Positions 9,703-18,571 are shown, numbered from the stretch's first letter. The stretch: 64,000 bases of DNA from Planctomycetota bacterium (GCA_016873225.1 VGXS01000004.1:62001-126000), one strand, 5' to 3'. A program made the numbers and translations. The notes: generated from the letters alone by a model not told the origin.

Positions 9703-10065
9703 TCATTTTTTTTTGTCCCGCGCCGCGGCGGCCTCTTCCTCGCGAGTCAAGTTCCGTCGGATGGAACCGCGGCTCACCCTGATCCGCGCGTTTTCGTCGA
9801 TCTTGAGCAAGACCTCGTCCCCTGTTTCAGGCAGCGCTGAAATTGTTCCATAAATGCCGGCGGCGGTCAGCACGCGATCGTTCTTGCGCAATCCTTTTTG
9901 GAACTCCTCAGCCTCGCGCCTGTCACGATTGCCTCGCATCAGCATGCTGACGGCAAGAACCACCAGGAGGATCCCGAAAGGAACGAGGTTCCACCAAACC
10001 GGGGCAGCCGGTTGCTCACCGGAGCTTTCCGCTTGCGCCAGCAGGATGAAAGCCGGGATGATCAT
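9703..10065 (-). CDS. yajC: Preprotein translocase subunit YajC
   Basis: 120 aa from the ATG at 10065; the longer reading frame would cover the end of tgt. One membrane helix (NLVPFGILLVVLAVSMLM) is followed by a basic, charged cytoplasmic domain with LRKNDRVLTAAGIYGTISAL, the YajC hallmark, and a lysine-rich tail. The stretch before the helix is longer than in many YajC proteins and begins with a second hydrophobic segment (MIIPAFILLAQA), perhaps a cleaved signal. YajC associates with SecDF. It lies between tgt (46 bases upstream) and secDF (27 bases downstream), the usual order. Confidence 0.92.
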   Translation of the reverse strand: MIIPAFILLAQAESSGEQPAAPVWWNLVPFGILLVVLAVSMLMRGNRDRREAEEFQKGLRKNDRVLTAAGIYGTISALPETGDEVLLKIDENARIRVSRGSIRRNLTREEEAAAARDKKK

Positions 10066-10111
10066 GCAAGGCGGGCCATCACCAGTAAACCCTGTGCGAC
10101 AAACCATTAAC

Positions 10112-11221
10112 TTAAAGGTCGCATGGGTCAGCGACAAGCCAGCCTGATCGCCATGCCGAGAATGATCCGGCGGTAATCGCTTCCCGCGCTCCAGCCATCA
10201 TGCGCTGATAAAATCTTATATTGTGAGCACTAAGCAATATCGGCCCCAGCATCTCGCGACTTGCAAGCATATGGTGAATATAGGCCCTGCTAAAGCCAGA
10301 ACATGCCGGACAATCACACTCCGCATCCAATGGGCGAGCATCATCCCGAAAGGCCGCGTTCCTCAGCCTGAGTTCTCCATCGCGTGTGAAGGCCTGGCCG
10401 TTCCGACCGTTTCGGGTGGGCAGCACGCAGTCAAACATATCGATGCCTGAAGCGACGGCGGCGAGGATATCTTCCGGCCTTCCAACACCCATTAGGTAAC
10501 GCGGTTTCAACTCGGGCAGCGCGGCGGCGCAGGCGGGTAGCGCCTCAACCATGGCTCCGGCCTTCTCCCCAACGGAAAAACCTCCCAAGGCATATCCGGG
10601 AAAGTCCATCGCAACCAACGCTTGGGCGCATTGCCTTCTCAAGTCCATGTTGAGGCCGCCTTGAACAATGGCGAACTGGGCTTGGTCGAGTCGGGTTTGG
10701 GCGTCGCGGCACCTCTTGGCCCAGGAAATGGTGCGGGCCACGGCGCGCTCCAGTTCCGTTTCCTGACACTCCGCGGGTGGGCACTCGTCCAAGACCATGG
10801 CGATGTCGGAGCCCAGATTTTCCTGGATGGCAATCGCCTTTTCTGGCGTCAAATCAATCATTCGTCCATCGACATGGGAGCGAAAAACAACGCCCGAATC
10901 GGAGATCGACCGGGTTTCAGCCAGGCTGAAGACTTGATAGCCACCCGAGTCAGTGAGAATGGAGCCTTGCCAGTTCATGAAACGGTGCAAGCCGCCCAGC
11001 CTTGCGATGCGGTCATCACCGGGCCGAAGATGCAAATGGTAGGTGTTGCCAAGCACGATCGAGGCGCCGGCTTGCCATACTTGGCCAGGCAAAAGTCCCT
11101 TAACCGTGCCCAAGGTGCCAACGGGCATGAAGGCGGGCGTTTCAACTTCGCCATGGCCGGTACGAAGAAGCCCGCGACGGGCGGCGCCGTCGCGGGCCTT
11201 GAGTTCAAATGAAATCGCCAT
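10112..11221 (-). CDS. tgt: Queuine tRNA-ribosyltransferase (tRNA-guanine transglycosylase)
   Basis: 369 aa, normal length. It exchanges guanine at position 34 of His, Asp, Asn and Tyr tRNAs for preQ1. Visible motifs are GNTYHLHLRPG, ILTDSGGYQVFSL with the catalytic aspartate, ALGGFSVGE, and MFDCVLPTRNGRNG with the nucleophile aspartate. The zinc site is CDCPAC followed by a distant histidine in LSAHN. It precedes yajC and secDF as in many bacteria, and follows the TPR/alpha-CTD gene by 27 bases, so all four are probably one transcript. Confidence 0.96.
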   Translation of the reverse strand: MAISFELKARDGAARRGLLRTGHGEVETPAFMPVGTLGTVKGLLPGQVWQAGASIVLGNTYHLHLRPGDDRIARLGGLHRFMNWQGSILTDSGGYQVFSLAETRSISDSGVVFRSHVDGRMIDLTPEKAIAIQENLGSDIAMVLDECPPAECQETELERAVARTISWAKRCRDAQTRLDQAQFAIVQGGLNMDLRRQCAQALVAMDFPGYALGGFSVGEKAGAMVEALPACAAALPELKPRYLMGVGRPEDILAAVASGIDMFDCVLPTRNGRNGQAFTRDGELRLRNAAFRDDARPLDAECDCPACSGFSRAYIHHMLASREMLGPILLSAHNIRFYQRMMAGAREAITAGSFSAWRSGWLVADPCDL

Positions 11222-11248
11222 GGCAATGGCCGGCGCTGGTGGAAGAAG

Positions 11249-12568
11249 TCACTCCCCGCGAAGGGCCAAGCCCCTTTCCCGAAGCTTTTCGCGAACCTCG
11301 TTCAGCGATGTGATGCCGAAATTCCTGGCTTCAAGAAGTTCGTCCGCCGATTTGGCAACCAACTCGCCAATGCTGTTGAGAGCCAACCGGCTCATGCACT
11401 TTCGGGCTCGAACCGACAGCTGGAGGTCGGATGTCGGAGCTGCCAACTTGATTTGCTCGGCTTCGGTGAGTTCGAGGGGTGGCCGATAGGTGCTTCCTTC
11501 ACCACCCGCCTCCAAGGACTGCCCCAAGCGGAGGTTTTTGGCATCGAGGATTTTCTTGACCTCGTCGAGCGAGGTTTCACCAAAGTTCTTGTTGTTGAGC
11601 AACTGGTCTTCGGTGACACGGGTCAGGTCGCCAATCGTCTTGATGTTCAGCCTCTTCAGGCAATTCCTCGCCCTCACCGAAAGCTCGAAATCAAAGATCG
11701 AGACTTCGAAAATGTGGCTGGGAACGGCCGCGGCCGTCGTGCCATCGGCTGAAACGACCATCGAGATCGATGCCTGGGCGTCCCGGGCCAGCAGCCGCGC
11801 GGTCTCATTGGCGGGTTGCCCGACCTGCACTTGACGGAAGCATTCAAACGCCTTTTCAAACCTGCCCTGGTCCTCGTAAAGGATGCCAAGGTTGGTCAAG
11901 GTCCCGGCCTGGACGGGGGGCTGTTGGCGGCATCGCTCATAAAAGGCGATCGCGTCATCATCGTTGCCGGCAATGTCGTTGAGCCGGCCAAGCTGGAACA
12001 GGGATGCGGCATGGCCCGGGTCGTTCTTGATCGCGGCCTCGAATGCCTCGGCACCCTTGGCCAAGTGGCCCTGATTCAGAAGCAGGCGTCCGTTCTGGTA
12101 GTGGTATTCAGCGGAATGGCTCGCCAAGTCCTTGTGCTTGTCAAGAATCTCCCGGCACTTGTCATGCTTGCCGGTTTCCCTGAACAAGCCTACTCTCTGG
12201 AGGTTCACCTGGGCGGCGTTGTATCCGCTCTTCTCTGCCTTTTCGAAAGACTTGAAGGCCTCTTCATACTTGCCGGCAGAGGCCTGCAGCCTTCCAAGGT
12301 AAAAGGCGGCCAATGGACCTTCGGCCTGGGCCAGATATTGGGAAGCCTCGTTGCCATGCCCAAGAAAATAAAGCGAGATTCCAAGCTTGAGGCAAAGCTT
12401 CTTGGCGGCGTCAGGTTGGGCGTTGCCCAATTTCTTTTTCAAGGTGTCCGCGGCGTCGCGCAGGACCTTGGCCTGCGTCTTGTCTGTCTGCAGCGCGTTT
12501 CGCAACTGCTGGACGGTGCCGGCGTCACAATCCTCTTTTTCGACCATCAAAACCTTCAGGTCGATCAT
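11249..12568 (-). CDS. TPR protein with two RNA polymerase alpha C-terminal-like domains
   Basis: 439 aa. Residues about 60-255 form a series of tetratricopeptide helix pairs (for example FYLGRLQASAGKYEEAFKSF and LGILYEDQGRFEKAFECF). Two alpha-CTD-like domains follow, at about 290-350 and 380-437. Each reads LSVRAR-x-C, then IG-L, then NFG-x-TSL-EV, the helix-hairpin-helix core of the polymerase alpha subunit's DNA-binding domain. The arginine equivalent to E. coli R265 is kept in both (R299, R387). The N268 equivalent is N302 in the first copy but K390 in the second, and the K298 position is threonine in both. No alpha N-terminal dimerisation domain is present. Function unknown; a transcription-linked or nucleic-acid-binding scaffold is inference. 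It is first in the tgt-yajC-secDF direction. Confidence 0.85.
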   Translation of the reverse strand: MIDLKVLMVEKEDCDAGTVQQLRNALQTDKTQAKVLRDAADTLKKKLGNAQPDAAKKLCLKLGISLYFLGHGNEASQYLAQAEGPLAAFYLGRLQASAGKYEEAFKSFEKAEKSGYNAAQVNLQRVGLFRETGKHDKCREILDKHKDLASHSAEYHYQNGRLLLNQGHLAKGAEAFEAAIKNDPGHAASLFQLGRLNDIAGNDDDAIAFYERCRQQPPVQAGTLTNLGILYEDQGRFEKAFECFRQVQVGQPANETARLLARDAQASISMVVSADGTTAAAVPSHIFEVSIFDFELSVRARNCLKRLNIKTIGDLTRVTEDQLLNNKNFGETSLDEVKKILDAKNLRLGQSLEAGGEGSTYRPPLELTEAEQIKLAAPTSDLQLSVRARKCMSRLALNSIGELVAKSADELLEARNFGITSLNEVREKLRERGLALRGE

Positions 12569-12715
12569 GCCATTCCACCTCGTGGGAGTTGTTCGCTGCT
12601 AGTGTGAATGCCTTGGAGGACCGGATGAACCGGTCGCTACGCAAGATGTTATTGTATCTCAAAGCGGGCATTCCGGGCAAGGGGCACTCTCCCTCCCGGC
12701 GTCGGAGACCCACCC

Positions 12716-13828
12716 ATGGCACCGCGCCGCCCCGCCGAAACTCGCAACCCCGCCTGCTATGCCCAAACCACACCCGGACTGGAAACGGTGGCTGCCGCGG
12801 AAATCCGGGAAAGGCTAGGCGGGGAGATTGTAAGAACAGCGTCGGGCTTGGTGGTTTTCAGGGTCGAAGAAATTGATGACCAGTTGCTCGAACTGCAAAC
12901 CGTCGAGGATGTCTTTCTTTTGGCTTGGGGAACAAATGACCTGACGAGGAGGGCGGCCGACCTCGACCTTATCGAGAATTGGACGGCCGAGAAGCCGGAT
13001 TGGCCCAACCTGCTCAAAATCCACCATGCCATAAGGCCAAAGCCCAAGGGTACGCCCAGCTATTGGCTCGTGGTCCAGCAGGAAGGTCGACATGTCTATC
13101 AGAGGCACTCGGCAAGAAAATCGCTGATTCGAGGTTTGGGTGCCGTCATTCATCCGCGATGGAAGGTCCAGGAGGAATTGGCGGACCTCGAAATCTGGCT
13201 TTCCATCCATGAGCAGCAGGCGGTTTGCGGAGTCAGGCTCTCGGATCGCACGATGCGCCACCGACAATGGAAAAAGGAACATCGCCCCGCCTCCCTCAGG
13301 CCGGTTGTCGCGGCAGCGATGGCTCGCCAGATCGGCGCGCGGCCCGGCTTGAGAATCCTTGATCCGATGTGCGGGGTGGGAACGGTGCTGGCGGAGTCGC
13401 TGCGATTGGCGAGACAGTCGCGTGAAAGGGCCGATCCCGTTTTGGCGGGGGGCGACATCGACCCCGACGCGCTCCAATGCTCCGCCATCAACCTTCGAAG
13501 TTGGACGCCGGCGCTCCTATGCCGTTGGAATGCGCGGCGACTCCCGCTCGCCGACAGCTCGTTCGATGCGGTGGCATCCAACCTGCCTTTCGGCAAGCAA
13601 TACGCGGCCGGACAAGACCTCGGAGATCTTTACGGCGGCGTGCTGGCGGAAGCCGACAGGGTGCTGGTTCCGGGGGGAGTGGCGTGCTTCCTGACCAGCG
13701 AGGCCGCCCTCGCGAAGGAAGTCGCTTCCGCCCGGGGTTGGAAACCCAAGGAAACCATCCATGTCGAGGTTCTTGGCCAACGCGCCGCGATCATGACTTG
13801 GCGCATCCCCGCGGATAGATTGGACTGA
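12716..13828 (+). CDS. THUMP-type class I SAM-dependent RNA methyltransferase
   Basis: 370 aa. The N-terminal 170 residues look like a ferredoxin-like plus THUMP module (CYAQTTPGLETVAAAEI at the start, SARKSLIRGLG before the catalytic domain). The methyltransferase domain has SAM motif DPMCGVGTVLAE near residue 220, GGDIDPDAL, and the catalytic motif SNLPFG near residue 285, in the style of guanine-N2 RNA methyltransferases. The closest families I recall are Trm14/TrmN (m2G6 in tRNA) and RlmL-type 23S rRNA enzymes; I cannot separate them by eye. It is divergent from the TPR/alpha-CTD gene across 147 bases that must hold both promoters. Confidence 0.8.
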   Translation: MAPRRPAETRNPACYAQTTPGLETVAAAEIRERLGGEIVRTASGLVVFRVEEIDDQLLELQTVEDVFLLAWGTNDLTRRAADLDLIENWTAEKPDWPNLLKIHHAIRPKPKGTPSYWLVVQQEGRHVYQRHSARKSLIRGLGAVIHPRWKVQEELADLEIWLSIHEQQAVCGVRLSDRTMRHRQWKKEHRPASLRPVVAAAMARQIGARPGLRILDPMCGVGTVLAESLRLARQSRERADPVLAGGDIDPDALQCSAINLRSWTPALLCRWNARRLPLADSSFDAVASNLPFGKQYAAGQDLGDLYGGVLAEADRVLVPGGVACFLTSEAALAKEVASARGWKPKETIHVEVLGQRAAIMTWRIPADRLD

Positions 13829-13863
13829 TCGGATCACTAACAGCGACACGGGAGATCCCGCCG

Positions 13864-14877
13864 ATGGCCAGCCCCACCCTTGATTGCCCCCACTGCAAGG
13901 CCGTGCTACGCCCGGCCAATCCGGTTCCAGCGGGCAAGAAGGTGGCTTGCCCCAAGTGCAAGCAGTCGTTCACCGCGGGCGGGGAAGCGCCGGCACCGGC
14001 ACCCGCCCCGAAGCATGACGACGAGGATGACAAGAACATCACCTCCTACGGCGTTTCCGCCGTGGACGACGCTCCCTATGAGGAGCCCGACAAGAAGGGT
14101 GACGCCGATGGCAAAAAGAAGAAAAAGAAAAAGAAGGAGGAGATCAACTACGGCCCCGACACCTCGCTCAAGGACCTGAGGGGCCCGGCCATTGGCATCG
14201 TCACGCCCATCGCCAACAACTACCTATGGCACTGCGCCATCATGATCATCCTGTCCTTCGCCAGCATGATGATCGGGGTGTGGCCATTCATTTTCGCGGA
14301 CCGCCTGCTGACACCCATGCAGTCGCTCAAGGAGTTTTACACGGCGAAAATCGCCGCTGAGGGAAAGGGCGGCGGCAGCCAATGGACCCAAAGGCTCAAG
14401 GATGCCGAACTCGACAAGCTTGAATGGCCCATTGCCGTGGACCGGAACGGAAAGAAGGCCCGCGAACCAGACTACGGCAAGCAGGAAATGTCCAAGGAGG
14501 AGGCCGAAGCGGGCGAGGCTTACATCGGACGGGCTGAAAAGCCCACCCGGCTCGCCTGGGTTCTCACAAGCCTCGGGGTTTTGGTCTGGGCGTTCGTGAT
14601 GGCGATCGGAGGAGTCAAGATGGTGACCCTCGAATCCTACAACTGGGCGATGACCAGCGCGATCATGGCCTTGGTTCCGGTCAACCTTCTCGGCTGGATC
14701 ATGCTCATGTGGAAGCCATGGGACCTGCTCCATGAGGACCTGTTCTGCTGGATCTCCTTCTACATCCTGCCGATCATGAACATTTTCTCGATCCTATTTG
14801 GGATCTGGATGCTGACGGCCCTCACCGACCAGAAGGTGATTGACGGGTTCAACTTCAAGGGAACCGACAACGAGTGA
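13864..14877 (+). CDS. Membrane protein with N-terminal zinc ribbon and poly-lysine stretch
   Basis: 337 aa. The first 40 residues hold two CxxC pairs (CPHC and CPKC), a zinc-ribbon of the kind found at the start of many planctomycete proteins. A disordered Ala/Pro and acidic linker follows, with a run of eight lysines near residue 80. Four membrane helices come next, at about residues 120-140, 225-250, 260-280 and 295-320, with a charged loop between the first two. The zinc ribbon is presumably cytoplasmic. I do not recognise a function. It starts 35 bases after the methyltransferase gene on the same strand and ends ten bases before a converging gene. Confidence 0.75.
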   Translation: MASPTLDCPHCKAVLRPANPVPAGKKVACPKCKQSFTAGGEAPAPAPAPKHDDEDDKNITSYGVSAVDDAPYEEPDKKGDADGKKKKKKKKEEINYGPDTSLKDLRGPAIGIVTPIANNYLWHCAIMIILSFASMMIGVWPFIFADRLLTPMQSLKEFYTAKIAAEGKGGGSQWTQRLKDAELDKLEWPIAVDRNGKKAREPDYGKQEMSKEEAEAGEAYIGRAEKPTRLAWVLTSLGVLVWAFVMAIGGVKMVTLESYNWAMTSAIMALVPVNLLGWIMLMWKPWDLLHEDLFCWISFYILPIMNIFSILFGIWMLTALTDQKVIDGFNFKGTDNE

Positions 14878-14887
14878 GCCTCGCGGC

Positions 14888-15916
14888 TCAAGGCTTCGCC
14901 AAAGCCAACTCGACGGCTTTCTTCAGCGCTGCGTTGTCCTGGTCGATCGACTTTTCGCGCCTGGCGTTGAACAGCACGGCGACATCCAGGCCTCCTGGAA
15001 GTTGGCGCGCCATGGCCGTGGATCCCGGAAGGCTTCCAAAAGCCGTCCAGTCGAGGCGCCCACCCGAAACCCGCTTCTCGCCGTTGAGCATGAAATGCCT
15101 CATGAAAACGCAAAGGGCGGGGGCTGAAGCGACCATGCCGCCGTTGGCGTCCATCAATTCAATCGAAAACTGGCGCGCCTCCGGAGGATATTCAACCTCG
15201 CGGGAATCGCGCTTCGAAACGGTGTCGCTGCCCAGCTTGATGTCCCTGATGGCAAACGGCCCCACGACAAGTTCATCAAGGCAGCCGCCGAAAGATTTCC
15301 CCATTTTTTTCTCGAGCACCCTGCCAAGCACGCAGTAACCGAAATTCGAGTAAACCGCCTTGGTGCCTGGTTCGAAGTCCAACGGTTGGGTGTGCATGAA
15401 ACGAACCACATCACCGGGATTCACGGCGCGCGCGAGTTTCAGTTCCGACTTGATCCTTGGAACGGCGAACATCGGGTCGAATCCCGCCCCGCGATCCCAT
15501 CCCGCCTTGTGGTCGAGGAGTTGCTTGATGGTGATCTTGTCCAGTTCGGGATCAACCTTGGCGTTCTTGGGGGCCTTGAGGCCGAGGATGACGAAGGCCT
15601 TGTCGTCGAATGAAAGCTTGCCCGAGAAAACGGCCTCCCGAACCGCCGCGGCGGTGACAGGCTTGCTGACACTGGCCACGCGCATCAGCGCCCCGGGTTG
15701 GCACGGCTTTTTGCCGAATTGATCCTGGCTGCCGAAACCCTTAGAATGGAGGATTTCTCCATTCCTTGACACCGCCAAAGTCGCCGCTCGCGCCCCCAGC
15801 AATTTCATGTGCCCGGCAACGGCTTCGTCCAGCTTCGCGAAAGCCGATTCACTTTCGGCTGGAACGGTTGCCTGGCAGCAAGCCAGCGCCACGCAAGCGA
15901 TGAAGCACGCTTCCAT
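14888..15916 (-). CDS. Exported serine beta-lactamase-like hydrolase
   Basis: 342 aa from the ATG at 15916, whose A is the last base of the preceding gene's TGA, so translation is probably coupled. An N-terminal hydrophobic signal segment (FIACVALACC) precedes a class C beta-lactamase/transpeptidase-like fold. The nucleophile motif is S82-V-S-K85, the second motif is YSNFGY (YxN), and LLDHKAGWDRG lies between them. Families like this include esterases, D-aminopeptidases and penicillin-binding-like proteins; the substrate cannot be assigned and a role in resistance is not implied. A free extracytoplasmic or lipid-anchored protein is likely. Confidence 0.85.
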   Translation of the reverse strand: MEACFIACVALACCQATVPAESESAFAKLDEAVAGHMKLLGARAATLAVSRNGEILHSKGFGSQDQFGKKPCQPGALMRVASVSKPVTAAAVREAVFSGKLSFDDKAFVILGLKAPKNAKVDPELDKITIKQLLDHKAGWDRGAGFDPMFAVPRIKSELKLARAVNPGDVVRFMHTQPLDFEPGTKAVYSNFGYCVLGRVLEKKMGKSFGGCLDELVVGPFAIRDIKLGSDTVSKRDSREVEYPPEARQFSIELMDANGGMVASAPALCVFMRHFMLNGEKRVSGGRLDWTAFGSLPGSTAMARQLPGGLDVAVLFNARREKSIDQDNAALKKAVELALAKP

Positions 15917-17400
15917 CAGACTTCTCCCTGTCGTTTTTGCCGACTCCGCCACCAGCGCAGGGCATGGCCGGGCAATGTCATCGCGGCGACAATCCTTGCG
16001 CGGAGTCCCCCTGCGTGGCCAGCCTGCAAAAGGGCTTCCAGCATATCCCCCATGTCCGGATGCCCGGGTACGGCAAGCTCATAGTGCGGCCTGAATGAGC
16101 CATGGCTTACCCTGACGACCTGATGAACCGTCATTTCAAGGAGCCCTTCCGCACCCTGAGTGGCGCCCCAACCGCTGGAACCGCTTCCGCCAATCGGCGT
16201 GTCGGGATGCCCAGCTCCCACCAGCACATCATTCACCGTCACCATGCCGGCCCGCAACTTCGTCAGGAAAGATTTGGCCGGGCCGGGACTTCCGAAAACC
16301 GCGGCCCCCAAGGCAAACGGGCAAGCCAAGTCCGCCTCGATCATCGACCTTTCATCAGCGCATTCCATCATGGCCAAAAGGGGGGCGAAGCAGTCCTCGC
16401 GCCAAATTCGCATCCGCTCGTTGACATTTCCAACCACGAACGGAGGCTTGTCCGGTGAGTTTCCAAGCCAGCGCGCACCCATGGATACCGCTTCCATGGC
16501 AAGGCTTTTCGCATGGTCGATCCGCTCTTGGAAACCGGCGGGTTTGGCCAATTCCAGTGGTGGAACATCAAGGATCAATCTCGCGATTTCATCCCGGAAC
16601 GGAATCATCAGCGACGAGTCCAAAAGGCACCGTCGGGTTGCCAGGCAGGTTCGGCCCGAATTAGCAATGGTTCCAAACCAGGCGGCGCGAGCGGCCGCGA
16701 TCGGGTTCCCTCCCGGCAGCAGGAACAACGCGTCATGCCCTGAAAGCTCAAGGGTGCTTGAGACCAGGCGGGGAGCCAGCGCCGAGGCGATGCGTGCCCC
16801 CACAGCCCGGCTGCCCGTGAACACGACATAATCGACGGAGGAGTTCACCAGTTCCTCGCCCGCCGCGATCTCAGCATCGAGCAACTGGATCAGGCCGCGG
16901 GGCAATCCGCTCCCCGCGATTCCATCCGCGAGCAAGCGGCAGGTCTCCGGAGCCTTTTCCGAAGGTTTGAAAATCACGGCGTTTCCCGCGACCAGCGCCT
17001 GGGCTATCTGGGTTCCCGAGAGCACCAGCGGATAGTTCCAGGTACCGATGATTCCCACCACGCCGCGCGGCCGGCGATGAACATGATCGCTTCCCCCGGC
17101 CAAATACCAAGGAGTTCCACGGGCCCGACGAGGCGCCAAAATTTCGGGAGCGATTCGGGAGAGGTGGGCGCATCCGCTGGCCAGTGGATGAATCTCGGAC
17201 GCCAGGCATTCCTCGCGCGGCTTTCCCACCTCGCGGTCGATCGTCTCGCATATTTGTCTTGAATGGCTGGCCAGCCAGGCCCGAAACACGGATAGCCATC
17301 GGCAGCGTCGGCGGACGGACATGGCGGCCCAATCCGCTTGCGCGGTCCGCGCCAACTCGATTGTTTTCCGCATGCGATCCGGCACGCTCGCTTGGATCAT
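15916..17400 (-). CDS. Aldehyde dehydrogenase family protein
   Basis: About 494 aa from the ATG at 17400, which has a weak purine-rich AGGGA upstream; ATG 17427 is an alternative, and still longer versions would overlap truD. Family motifs are clear: GTWNYPLVLSGTQIAQAL, FKPSEKAPET, VFTGSRAVG, the general-base glutamate in LELSGHDALF and the catalytic cysteine in NSGRTCLATRR. The enzyme should oxidise an aldehyde with NAD(P)+ in the cytoplasm. The specific substrate is unknown. The last 70 residues are longer than usual and include a basic helix. It overlaps the serine hydrolase gene by one base and is divergent from truD. Confidence 0.88.
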   Translation of the reverse strand: MIQASVPDRMRKTIELARTAQADWAAMSVRRRCRWLSVFRAWLASHSRQICETIDREVGKPREECLASEIHPLASGCAHLSRIAPEILAPRRARGTPWYLAGGSDHVHRRPRGVVGIIGTWNYPLVLSGTQIAQALVAGNAVIFKPSEKAPETCRLLADGIAGSGLPRGLIQLLDAEIAAGEELVNSSVDYVVFTGSRAVGARIASALAPRLVSSTLELSGHDALFLLPGGNPIAAARAAWFGTIANSGRTCLATRRCLLDSSLMIPFRDEIARLILDVPPLELAKPAGFQERIDHAKSLAMEAVSMGARWLGNSPDKPPFVVGNVNERMRIWREDCFAPLLAMMECADERSMIEADLACPFALGAAVFGSPGPAKSFLTKLRAGMVTVNDVLVGAGHPDTPIGGSGSSGWGATQGAEGLLEMTVHQVVRVSHGSFRPHYELAVPGHPDMGDMLEALLQAGHAGGLRARIVAAMTLPGHALRWWRSRQKRQGEV

Positions 17401-17456
17401 CGGTGGCGCATCCCTACCGTGGGCCATTGGGAATCGGACTTCGGAGGTCAAGCGAC

Positions 17457-18521
17457 ATGTCATCAGGTTACGGAGTCCGGCGGATTCTTGGCGACTTGCC
17501 GCCTCTTGGCGGTCGTATCAAGGCGTTGCCAGAGGATTTTGTCGTCGAGGAGTTGCCCGCGTACGAACCGTGCGGTTTAGGCGGTTTCCTTTACCTTTGG
17601 GTCCAGAAACGGGATTTCCCCGCGGAACGATTGGCAAGGGAAGTCGGCCACAGGCTGGGCATCAGGCCTCAGGATGTTGGAATCGCCGGCCTGAAGGACC
17701 GCCGCGCGGTTAGCCGCCAATGGATTTCCGTTCCGGACTCCTGCTCCGACCGCCTGACGGACTTTGATGACGAATCATTGAAAATATTGGCGGTCAACCG
17801 ACATGGGAACAAGCTTCGCGCCGGGCACACCCGCGGAAACAGATTCCAAATCCGCATCCGTGACTTGCCAGGCGAAAGCGTGGGCGAACTTCAGCGCCGG
17901 ACCGAATCGCTTCGGGCCAAAGGAATGCCAAACGCGTTCGGACCGCAACGATTCGGACATGGGGGTGAAACCGCCAGACTTGGCTGGGCCCTGGTGCGGG
18001 GCGAGCGTCCCCGATTGAATCCATGGTTGAAAAAATTGGCCTGCTCCGCCGTTCAGTCGGACTTGTTCAATTCCTGGCTGGACAGGCGTATCGCCGACGG
18101 GCTTGAAAGGCGGGCCCTTGAAGGGGATGTGCTGGCCCACAGTCCGAGGGGCGGGATGTTCGTTTGCTCCGATCCTGCATCCGATCAGCCGCGGCTTGAC
18201 AGGCTTGAGGTCGTTCCCGCGGGCCCCATGTTCGGTCAGAAGATGCTTCCGGCATCATCCTCGGCGCTAGAACGGGAGCGAGAGCTGTTGCTTGCGCGGG
18301 ATCTGGATGCCGGCTGGTTGCCCGAGGGCTCTCTTTTCGCCGGCACTCGGCGGCGCGCCCTCGTGCCCGTTCCCGACCTCGCCATGAGCCACGATCAAGA
18401 GGGCGTGACCTTGGGCTTCAGCCTTCCTTCCGGCAGCTATGCCACCGTGCTGCTAGCTGAACTGCTGGGGATTGATAGCAAGACTTCGGGTGGAGAAATA
18501 CTGGATGAAGACGGGGAATGA
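17457..18521 (+). CDS. truD: tRNA pseudouridine(13) synthase TruD
   Basis: 354 aa from the ATG at 17457, nine bases after GGAGG (17443-17447); the longer frame would run antisense into the aldehyde dehydrogenase. TruD motifs are present: LPEDFVVEELPAYEP at the N-terminus, GIAGLKDRRAVSRQW with the catalytic aspartate, NAFGPQRFGHGG in the TRUD insertion domain and LPSGSYATVLLAELL at the C-terminus. The enzyme isomerises U13 in tRNA. A hairpin with a following T-rich stretch lies 27 bases after the stop. Promoters for truD and the aldehyde dehydrogenase must share the short divergent gap. Confidence 0.94.
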   Translation: MSSGYGVRRILGDLPPLGGRIKALPEDFVVEELPAYEPCGLGGFLYLWVQKRDFPAERLAREVGHRLGIRPQDVGIAGLKDRRAVSRQWISVPDSCSDRLTDFDDESLKILAVNRHGNKLRAGHTRGNRFQIRIRDLPGESVGELQRRTESLRAKGMPNAFGPQRFGHGGETARLGWALVRGERPRLNPWLKKLACSAVQSDLFNSWLDRRIADGLERRALEGDVLAHSPRGGMFVCSDPASDQPRLDRLEVVPAGPMFGQKMLPASSSALERERELLLARDLDAGWLPEGSLFAGTRRRALVPVPDLAMSHDQEGVTLGFSLPSGSYATVLLAELLGIDSKTSGGEILDEDGE

Positions 18522-18548
18522 CGAATGGTCGGGTCGTGCCGGGTAAAC

Positions 18549-18571
18549 CAGCTGGCAACCAGCTGCTGTTT
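18549..18571 (+). terminator. Likely terminator after truD
   Basis: CAGCTGG and CCAGCTG form a seven-base-pair stem with a CAA loop (18549-18565), followed by CTGTTTTG. It begins 27 bases after the truD stop. The stem contains two CAGCTG hexamers. Confidence 0.55.

Noticed and set aside
11043-12607. Plus-strand open frames opposite tgt and the TPR/alpha-CTD gene
   Set aside because: Coding shadows of well-supported genes on the minus strand.
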